Positions 1 to 4,737 of a stretch of DNA of 8,317 nt are shown here, piece after piece. Numbering within the stretch: the first letter of the stretch is position 1; each line of letters opens with the position of its first letter. The stretch comes from Acidobacteriota bacterium (GTDB lineage: Bacteria; Acidobacteriota; Terriglobia; Terriglobales; Acidobacteriaceae), in the NCBI GenBank assembly GCA_021799945.1, contig JAJYZK010000122.1, positions 1 through 8,317 on the forward strand, given 5' to 3'. Below the pieces are notes generated by a model. The model searched no databases. It saw nothing but the letters and a program-made list of their open reading frames with translations, and was not told the DNA's origin. The translations under genes were made by a program, and so were the position numbers.

Positions 1-463
1 TCTCCGCGCCCTCAAGCTGCGGGCCGGAGCCAAGCGTCATCGAAAAAAGCTGATACAGCGTGTTGATGGCCATCGGGTAGGCGCCCGTCTCGCGGAAGAG
101 CTCCATTGCCGGCACAACTTCATGGACCCGCTGCGGCATGCCGCCGGTGCGCGGATCGCGGTAGCTGTAGGGGTTGGAGAGCAGGCGTCCGCCGCGGTCC
201 AGGAGCGCGAAGTCCACGCCCCAGGCGTCTACGCCGATGGAGCGCGGCGGTTCGGAGCAGATTCCCCGGTGCTTGCGCAACGCCGCCTTGATCTCGGTCC
301 AGATTCGAAGGATGTCCCAGAAAAGCGCGCCGCGAACATCGACGATTTCATTTGCGAATCGATGCAGCTCCTGGAGCGCGAATCGACGGCCCGACCATTC
401 TCCGGCGACCACCCGTCCGCTGGATGCTCCCAGATCCACGGCCAGGAATTGCGCCGGGGTCAC
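1..463 (-). CDS. rhaB: Rhamnulokinase, N-terminal part (runs off the left edge)
   Basis: ATP-dependent sugar kinase of the FGGY family that phosphorylates L-rhamnulose at O1 in the cytoplasm, the step before aldol cleavage. Only the first 154 residues are present. Residues 7-18 (FLAVDLGASSGR) are the nucleotide-binding phosphate loop of the actin-like fold. Further on come the family blocks GVDAWGVDFALLD, NPYSYRDPRT and ETGAYPMAINTLYQL, which are characteristic of rhamnulokinase rather than of glycerol or xylulose kinases. The start is a GTG at 463; the first in-frame ATG is far inside the conserved region, so GTG is the only sensible choice. A weak GGAA lies five bases upstream. The start overlaps the stop of the preceding class II aldolase gene (GTGA), which points to translational coupling in one operon. 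Family assignment is firm; L-fuculose as an alternative substrate cannot be excluded. Confidence 0.9.
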   Translation of the reverse strand, partial: MTPAQFLAVDLGASSGRVVAGEWSGRRFALQELHRFANEIVDVRGALFWDILRIWTEIKAALRKHRGICSEPPRSIGVDAWGVDFALLDRGGRLLSNPYSYRDPRTGGMPQRVHEVVPAMELFRETGAYPMAINTLYQLFSMTLGSGPQLEGAE

Positions 464-1413
464 TGCCGTTCCACGAGGGATTCCCGGATGAATTCCCGCA
501 CCCTTGCGACAATGGACTCGGTCAACCGCTCGACCTCCTCCGGCGCGGCGAAAAGCGGACGGCCGTCCTGGCCCTGCAGCAGATCGGCGAAGACCAGATC
601 TTCCGCCGGCGCAGCGGCCAGGGCAGGACTCGGAGCCTCGCCGAAGCGCTCGTCGGGCAATCCAAGCCCCTTTTTCATCTGCAGAAGCTCAGCCACCTTG
701 GCCGGCGCGAACTCCGTCAAGTTCGGCGTCAACTGCCGGGCCAGCATGATGGTCCGGCAATAGGTCTCGAGGATCTCCACATACCACTCGGCGTGGGTGG
801 GAGTGTCCGCCCAGCAGACGACGCCATGGTGGGTCAGCAGGATCGCGTTGTGCGTCCGCACATAGGGCAGAACTGTTTCAGCAAAGGCTTGCGTGCCGGG
901 CGTCTCGTAAGGAGAAATGGCCGGCGAGCCGACGAAGACCTCCTGCTCCGGCAGCAGGTTGCCCTGGGGAATGAGTCCCGCCACGGCGTAGGCGGTGGCG
1001 TGGGGAGGATGACAGTGGATGACGGCGCGGGCGTGAGGAAGCGCCTTGTAAATCTCCAGGTGCAGCCGGATTTCGCTGGTCTGTCGCAGATGGCCCTCAA
1101 TCCGCTCGTTGTCGAGATTGACCAGGCACAGATCCCGCTCCCCGACATCGGCTTTACTCAGCATGGTGGGCGTGCAAAGAACATGGCGGGGTGAAATGCG
1201 CGCCGAGAGGTTGCCTCCGTTGCCCTCCACATACTGCCGCTCCCACAGTTTGTAACCGCTTCGGATCACTTCCGCTTTCAGCGGCCGGCAGGCGGCGGAG
1301 TTGAAGAAGGCGCGCGGATCCCGCGGCGGATCCGCCTGCGGCAGGCTTGCACCGATGCAGTTCGCGACCGCCTCTCTCAGCGCGCTGCAATTGGCTTCCA
1401 TCGCGTCTCTCAT
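460..1413 (-). CDS. Class II (zinc) sugar-phosphate aldolase, fuculose/rhamnulose-1-phosphate type, with C-terminal extension
   Basis: A 317-residue aldolase of the class II aldolase/adducin family, expected to cleave rhamnulose-1-phosphate and/or fuculose-1-phosphate into DHAP and L-lactaldehyde. Residues 54-63 (GNGGNLSARI) match the phosphate-binding loop. Glu114 in TSEIRLH matches the catalytic glutamate. His133 and His135 in HCHPPHA, with a His of the 195-196 pair (LLTHHGV), are the zinc ligands. The fold ends near residue 230, whereas simple FucA-type enzymes are about 215 residues, so this one has an N-terminal extension of about 45 residues and a C-terminal one of about 85. The tail holds an Ala/Pro-rich linker (about 260-291) and an amphipathic helix (292-317) like a BMC encapsulation peptide. 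The ATG at 1413 was chosen because AAGGGAG lies nine bases upstream; the frame stays open to 1803, but that part overlaps the TPR gene and has no family similarity. The next gene, rhaB, overlaps by four bases, which favours rhamnulose-1-phosphate as substrate. Confidence 0.88.
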   Translation of the reverse strand: MRDAMEANCSALREAVANCIGASLPQADPPRDPRAFFNSAACRPLKAEVIRSGYKLWERQYVEGNGGNLSARISPRHVLCTPTMLSKADVGERDLCLVNLDNERIEGHLRQTSEIRLHLEIYKALPHARAVIHCHPPHATAYAVAGLIPQGNLLPEQEVFVGSPAISPYETPGTQAFAETVLPYVRTHNAILLTHHGVVCWADTPTHAEWYVEILETYCRTIMLARQLTPNLTEFAPAKVAELLQMKKGLGLPDERFGEAPSPALAAAPAEDLVFADLLQGQDGRPLFAAPEEVERLTESIVARVREFIRESLVERQ

Positions 1414-1422
1414 GCCGCCCGT

Positions 1423-1429
1423 CTCCCTT
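1423..1429 (-). promoter_or_regulatory. Ribosome binding site of the aldolase gene
   Basis: AAGGGAG on the minus strand ends nine bases before the ATG at 1413. It decides the start: the alternative ATG four codons downstream would be 21 bases away, and the upstream ATG at 1803 lies inside the TPR gene. Confidence 0.65.
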
Positions 1430-1472
1430 GCAGGCAGTTCCGCACAGCGCCCCGACCCAACCGCGCCTTTCC

Positions 1473-1499
1473 ATCTTATGCCAAATCGCGAATGCCCAA
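1473..1499 (-). promoter_or_regulatory. Possible promoter for the aldolase-rhaB operon
   Basis: On the minus strand TTGGGC (1499-1494) and TAAGAT (1478-1473) are separated by 15 bases, resembling -35 and -10 boxes with a short spacer. Transcription would begin near 1466 and give a leader of roughly 50 bases that includes the ribosome binding site. The match is weak (four of six in the -10 box). It is listed because it falls in the only non-coding gap (1414-1625) between the TPR gene and the aldolase. Confidence 0.25.
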
Positions 1500-1613
1500 C
1501 GCGCTCCGTAACCGGATCGGCGGCGGACTTTGGAGGTAAGCCCCATGGGGAAGAGAGAAACAGCCCGCCGTCTCGCGACTCAAGCTTCTCCTCCGGACGG
1601 AGAGCGTTATTGG

Positions 1614-1643
1614 AAAAACGCCGGTCTACCGGGGAGCGCCGGC
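1614..1643 (-). terminator. Weak candidate intrinsic terminator of the TPR gene
   Basis: On the minus strand GCCGG (1643-1639) can pair with CCGGC (1624-1620), followed by G and five T (1618-1614). An alternative, tighter stem CCGG-TAGA-CCGG sits inside it and spans the TAG stop of the TPR gene. Stems are short (4-5 bp), so termination may be partial and some readthrough into the aldolase is possible. Confidence 0.3.
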
Positions 1644-2840
1644 ATCCAACTGCTGCCGCGTCACTTCGTTGGCCGAGGTGAGCTTGTTCGCCGCATCGCC
1701 TGAGTTCGGCTGCGACCGGTGCAGGCGCAGAAAAGCGGCAAGCGCCTTTTTCTGCCCGGCGGCATCGCCCAGCGCCCGGTCCGCCTGCGACAGGCGATAC
1801 CACGCCACTTCATCGGCCGGGTTCAATGCGACGGCCTTTTCCAGGTGAGGCAGGGCGCGCTTCGGCTCGTTGAGCGACAGCAGCGTGGCGGCAAGTCCGA
1901 GTTGGGCGTCTTCAAACTCCGGGTAGCTCCCGATCGCGATCTGGAAATACTTCTCGGCAGCATCGAGGCGATTGGCCCGGCGATCGATTTCCGCAATCTC
2001 ATAAGCCGCATTCGCATCTTCCGGATCGATTTGCAGCTCCAGCAGGAACTGCTGTCGAGCGGCGGCAATGTCCGCGGGAGCCAGAGTCGCCTCGGAGCGA
2101 GCCAGCAGCGTGCGTCCCAGCCGGTAATGCACATTCGGGCGTTTGGGATCGATCGCCAGCACTTTCCGGTACTCGTCGATCGCCCGCGGATACTCCCCCT
2201 GGCTTTCGTAGGCCTCGGCCGCAGCCATATGGCGCCATACGGAATCCGGGGCCACCGCCGCCAGCTCGCGCATGTTCACGAAGGCCAGATTTCCGTACAC
2301 CTGCCCGGTGTGATAGAGAATCTCCGGGTCTTGGGGATACAGGCGGTCGAGCTCCAGGGCGAAGGCCGCGGCCTTTTCGTTTTCATTGAGGCGGGTGTAG
2401 GCCCGCAGTAACTGCAGGCCGCACATACGCTTCACCTGCGGGTCGGCGGATTGCCGGAATCCCGATTCCAGACCCGGCAGGGCTTCGCGGTAATGACCGG
2501 TTTCCGCCAGCGACATGCTGAGCAGCGGCTCCGCCTTCTGAAGTCCCGGCTTCAGCTTAAGCGCCGTTCGCAGCTCGGCGACGGCCTGCTCGTATCTGCG
2601 CTCCTGAAAGAAGATGGCGCCCAGGGTGATGTGAATCTCCGCCAGATCCGGGCGCATTTGCAGCATGGCGCGATAATCCGCCACCGCGTCGTCGAAATGG
2701 CCGGAGGCCAGTGCGCTCTGCGCCTCCTCGGAATATTGCTGCAGTTTCGCCTCGTCGGCCCCCTGCGCCTCTCCGGGAAGGCGGCAGAGCAGGAGCGCCA
2801 GAAGCAGGCCCATGCGGACAAGTTTGTCTGGATGCGCCAA
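1626..2840 (-). CDS. Exported tetratricopeptide-repeat protein
   Basis: A 404-residue protein made almost wholly of TPR helical pairs, a scaffold for protein-protein contacts; no catalytic domain is visible and its partner is unknown. Residues 1-27 form a signal peptide: a basic start (DKLVR), a Leu-rich core and a likely cleavage at AQG/A. Recognisable repeats lie at about 32-65, 66-99, 100-133, 202-232, 235-273 (with a small insertion), 276-307, 310-341 and 343-373, each with the usual Ala/Gly/Tyr pattern ending in P (for example AIDEYRKVLAIDP). The middle region (about 140-200) is more degenerate. The last 30 residues are polar and lack repeats. The start chosen is TTG at 2840, seven bases after GGAG; the ATG at 2813 would leave almost no basic n-region and has no ribosome binding site, and the ATG at 2915 would bury the signal peptide. 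It is transcribed in the same direction as the aldolase but 212 bases away. Confidence 0.8.
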   Translation of the reverse strand: MAHPDKLVRMGLLLALLLCRLPGEAQGADEAKLQQYSEEAQSALASGHFDDAVADYRAMLQMRPDLAEIHITLGAIFFQERRYEQAVAELRTALKLKPGLQKAEPLLSMSLAETGHYREALPGLESGFRQSADPQVKRMCGLQLLRAYTRLNENEKAAAFALELDRLYPQDPEILYHTGQVYGNLAFVNMRELAAVAPDSVWRHMAAAEAYESQGEYPRAIDEYRKVLAIDPKRPNVHYRLGRTLLARSEATLAPADIAAARQQFLLELQIDPEDANAAYEIAEIDRRANRLDAAEKYFQIAIGSYPEFEDAQLGLAATLLSLNEPKRALPHLEKAVALNPADEVAWYRLSQADRALGDAAGQKKALAAFLRLHRSQPNSGDAANKLTSANEVTRQQLDAGAPR

Positions 2841-2845
2841 GCAGG

Positions 2846-2851
2846 TTCTCC
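2846..2851 (-). promoter_or_regulatory. Ribosome binding site supporting a TTG start of the TPR gene
   Basis: GGAGAA on the minus strand (2851-2846) stands at normal distance from TTG at 2840-2838. No comparable site precedes the ATG at 2813, so the site favours TTG and a signal peptide with an intact basic n-region. Confidence 0.45.
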
Positions 2852-3113
2852 GACGCAATTCTATAACGCCGCCGTGGCCCGGCCGCAGACTACTGCGCAC
2901 AAATCCAGATGTCACGGCTGGCCAGCGCTTAGCCCGTTTCTCTTGCCGAAGAGCAATCTGCGCTCAAACGATGAGGCGGGCCAGATGCGCTGCCGGACCC
3001 TTGAAATCCATCTTGAGGGCCGCAAGCGTCCAATCGGCGCTTTCTTTGAAGACTTGCCGGCCGGCGGTTGAATTCTTAGCGGGAGGAGCGCAGGTCCGGC
3101 CTCTGTGATGTAC
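2852..3113. other. Divergent intergenic region, no gene recognised
   Basis: This stretch lies between the divergently transcribed TPR and sugar-dehydrogenase genes. It holds two 10-bp perfect palindromes, GCTGGCCAGC at 2917-2926 and GCCGGCCGGC at 3056-3065, which could be operator half-sites but are also easily produced by high GC. A TAGAAT on the minus strand (2863-2858) resembles a -10 box for the TPR gene, but it would start transcription almost on top of the ribosome binding site and no -35 box is seen. Open frames cross it on both strands, but none has a recognisable product. Confidence 0.4.
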
Positions 3114-3142
3114 TGGATCTGTGGGCAACGGTTCTGTATAAG
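3114..3142 (+). promoter_or_regulatory. Possible promoter of the sugar dehydrogenase gene
   Basis: TATAAG at 3137-3142 matches the -10 consensus in five of six bases. TGGATC at 3114-3119 is a poor -35 box at the ideal 17-base spacing. Transcription would start near 3149 and give a leader of about 100 bases that contains the hairpin and the short open frame described below. Confidence 0.35.
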
Positions 3143-3184
3143 CTGATCTGCAACCGCAAAGTCTATGAGCGTTAAAACATCCCG

Positions 3185-3211
3185 GCAAACGTCGAAAGGA
3201 AGAACGTTTGC
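3185..3211 (+). promoter_or_regulatory. Leader hairpin with Shine-Dalgarno-like loop
   Basis: GCAAACGT (3185-3192) and ACGTTTGC (3204-3211) are exact inverted copies, 8 bp, around an 11-base loop CGAAAGGAAGA. The loop shows a purine-rich AAAGGAAG that could act as the ribosome binding site of the 12-codon frame starting at 3214. The hairpin has no T-tract, so it is not a terminator. As DNA, the same repeat could be a regulator's operator. Function is inferred only from position. Confidence 0.4.
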
Positions 3212-3213
3212 TC

Positions 3214-3252
3214 ATGTCGGACCACTCTATCAAAAGGGGAAAAACGAGATGA
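3214..3252 (+). CDS. Possible 12-residue leader peptide, stop overlaps next start
   Basis: ATG at 3214 opens a frame of 12 codons reading MSDHSIKRGKTR and ends at TGA 3250-3252. Its stop overlaps the ATG of the sugar dehydrogenase in an ATGA. The purine-rich loop 3196-3202 stands about 11 bases before its start, and its own codons 7-9 contain the AAAGGGGA that serves as the dehydrogenase ribosome binding site. The layout fits translational coupling. It contains no run of a single amino acid that would suggest classic attenuation. Being this short it could also be chance. Confidence 0.35.
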   Translation: MSDHSIKRGKTR

Positions 3253-4469
3253 AGCACTTAGCGATCGCGGGGCTTCTACTAGCCATGGCCGCGAGCGGCG
3301 CATCTGCACAGATCAATGCGGGCGAACAGAAGCCTGACCCCAGCCTGCCATTCAAGCTGGTCCAGGTCACGACTTTGAATCTGCCCTGGAGGATTGCTTT
3401 CCTGCCCGATGGGCGAATGCTCATCACCGAGAAGGTAGGTGGCCTGTGGCTGGTCACCCAGCAGGGAGCAAAGACGCCCGTTGCCAACGCGCCGGCCGTT
3501 CTCTGGAAAGGTCAGGGGGGTATGCTGGGCGTCTTTCTCTCCCCGCACTATAAGAAGGACCACAATGTCTACCTCACCTATTCAGAGCCGGGTGACGGCG
3601 GCTCGAGCCTGGCGCTGGCGCGGGCCAGGTTGAAGATCGGTGAGGATTCGGCGAGCCTAGAGGGACTCCAGGTGATCTGGCGCGACGGCGAGAGGGGCAA
3701 CGGCGGACAGTTTGGCGCACAGATTGCCTTTTCTCCCAATGGTAAGTATCTCTTCCTCACTTCTGGAGATCGGCAGCGCTTTACGCCGGCCCAGGATCCG
3801 AACCAGCCTCTGGGTAAGATTCTGCGCCTGACGCTGGATGGCAAGCCTGCCCCGGGCAATCCGATGGCTGGAAAGACAGGCGCGGCCAGTGTGCCTGTCA
3901 CTGACCCGCCTAGGGATACGGAAAGCGCAAAGACAGCTCCTGTCGTGAGAACGTACACGTTTCCCGGCCCGAATCTGACGCCATCGGAGACCTGGTGCAC
4001 GGGACTTCGCACTCCCTACGGCTTGGCTTTTGCGCCGAATGGACAGTTGTGGGAGCTTGAACACGGCCCACGGGGCGGCGATGAGCTGAACCTGATCAAG
4101 AAGGGCAAAAACTACGGCTGGCCGCTGGTCTCCTACGGGAAAAACTACGACGGTGTGCCCATCCCGAATCCGGACACACGCCCTGATTTGACCAAGCCTG
4201 TTATTTATTGGGTTCCGGTCATCGCACCGGGCAACCTCGTCTTCTACAAAGGCGCCATGTTCCCGCAGTGGAATGGCTCGGCCCTCGCGAGTGGGCTGGC
4301 CTCGAAGTCGCTCACCCTCATCAAATTCCACGGGAAAGGAGGAGCAACTCCCGCTGAACGGTGGGATATCGGGTTTAGAGTCCGCGATGTGGAGGTCGCT
4401 CCGGATGGCGCCCTGTGGATGCTCGAGGATGCCAGGCCAGGCGGTCTCTACCGCGCGACGCCGAAATAG
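3249..4469 (+). CDS. Secreted glucose/sorbosone dehydrogenase-family protein (PQQ-type beta-propeller)
   Basis: A 406-residue member of the GSDH family (soluble PQQ glucose dehydrogenase, E. coli YliI/Asd), whose members oxidise aldose sugars in the periplasm using PQQ. Residues 1-20 are a signal peptide ending ASA/Q. The six-bladed propeller motifs follow in order: LNLPWRIAFLPDGRMLITEK (43-62), GQGGMLGVFLSP (88-99), GGQFGAQIAFSPNG (152-165), GDRQRFTPAQDPNQPLGKIL (173-192), GLRTPYGLAF (252-261), EHGPRGGDELNLIKKGKNYG (271-290), APGNLVFYKGAMFPQW (326-341) and RVRDVEVAPDGALWML (377-392). Arg254 is the likely PQQ-contacting arginine. At the site where family members usually read HxxGRI, this protein has Gln154 and Gln158, so activity may be altered. 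The start at 3249 was chosen for its signal peptide and the AAAGGGGA nine bases upstream; an in-frame ATG at 3165 adds 28 residues without a signal. The gene is monocistronic and convergent with the TonB receptor. Confidence 0.85.
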   Translation: MKHLAIAGLLLAMAASGASAQINAGEQKPDPSLPFKLVQVTTLNLPWRIAFLPDGRMLITEKVGGLWLVTQQGAKTPVANAPAVLWKGQGGMLGVFLSPHYKKDHNVYLTYSEPGDGGSSLALARARLKIGEDSASLEGLQVIWRDGERGNGGQFGAQIAFSPNGKYLFLTSGDRQRFTPAQDPNQPLGKILRLTLDGKPAPGNPMAGKTGAASVPVTDPPRDTESAKTAPVVRTYTFPGPNLTPSETWCTGLRTPYGLAFAPNGQLWELEHGPRGGDELNLIKKGKNYGWPLVSYGKNYDGVPIPNPDTRPDLTKPVIYWVPVIAPGNLVFYKGAMFPQWNGSALASGLASKSLTLIKFHGKGGATPAERWDIGFRVRDVEVAPDGALWMLEDARPGGLYRATPK

Positions 4470-4677
4470 GCCAAGTCTTCTCCTGCGGCGCGGGAGTCTG
4501 GGCGCAGGCCAGGAGCGTCGGACAGATCAAGCTGCGGCTGGCTTGAACCGAATGCGCCTCCAGCTGCTCGTCCAACTCCGCCAAAGTTCTGTCCGGTTGT
4601 TCGCGTAACCACGTGCGCAACTGCTCGCGCACCTGCGCCGTCATCCGACTCGGCGCAGAAAGAGTGGGCCGGCCAGA
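4470..4677 (-). pseudogene. Remnant of an IS630-like transposase N-terminus
   Basis: Reading the minus strand from 4677, the frame gives SGRPTLSAPSRMTAQVREQ and continues LRTWLREQPDRTLAELDEQL, then a SRSLIC block. This pattern (GRP..L, then LR.WL.EQPD.TLAEL, then SRS.I) is that of the helix-turn-helix part of IS630-family transposases. After about residue 45 the similarity falters. The bases CTGGCCTGCGCC near 4505-4516 would restore the expected LGLR if one G were added, so a one-base deletion is likely. The whole DDE catalytic domain is absent, because the fragment ends against the stop codon of the sugar dehydrogenase. No inverted terminal repeats or target duplication were identified. Assignment rests on motif memory and not on a search. 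Confidence 0.5.
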
Positions 4678-4680
4678 TTG

Positions 4681-4728
4681 GGAGAAACAAGAAGACCGCC
4701 CGCTTCGCCGGTTGCGCGAAGCGGGCGG
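4681..4728 (-). terminator. Strong intrinsic terminator of the TonB-dependent receptor gene
   Basis: A perfect 13-bp stem (4716-4728 with 4696-4708, sequence CCGCCCGCTTCGC on the plus strand) closes a 7-base loop. On the minus strand it is followed by the T-rich tract TCTTCTTGTTTCTCC. It lies nine bases after the receptor's TGA. The plus-strand side has no T-run, so it should act mainly on minus-strand transcripts. Confidence 0.82.
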
Positions 4729-4737
4729 GATGGCTGG

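Noticed and set aside
352..1194. 280-codon open frame on the plus strand
   Set aside because: It is antisense to the aldolase and rhaB, both with clear family motifs; its translation is Arg/Gly-rich, as expected of a shadow in GC-rich DNA.
1314..1335. Repeated GGATCC with a GC-rich spacer, as a regulatory repeat
   Set aside because: It lies inside the aldolase coding region and encodes the DPPRDP stretch; codon repetition explains it.
1414..1803. N-terminal extension of the aldolase frame up to an ATG at 1803
   Set aside because: It overlaps the TPR gene, is rich in Arg/Gly/Pro without family similarity, and the ATG at 1413 has a good ribosome binding site.
2917..3065. Perfect 10-bp palindromes at 2917-2926 and 3056-3065 as operators
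   Set aside because: Both consist almost wholly of G and C and have different sequences, so chance is a sufficient explanation; they are noted in the intergenic entry only.
3165..3248. Longer start for the sugar dehydrogenase at ATG 3165
   Set aside because: The added 28 residues are polar and precede an obvious signal peptide; a better ribosome binding site stands before 3249.
2964..3257. 97-codon minus-strand frame ending in a sequence with ADWTLAALKMDFKGP
   Set aside because: The tail looks somewhat protein-like, but I recognise no family, no ribosome binding site is evident, and the frame runs through the dehydrogenase leader.
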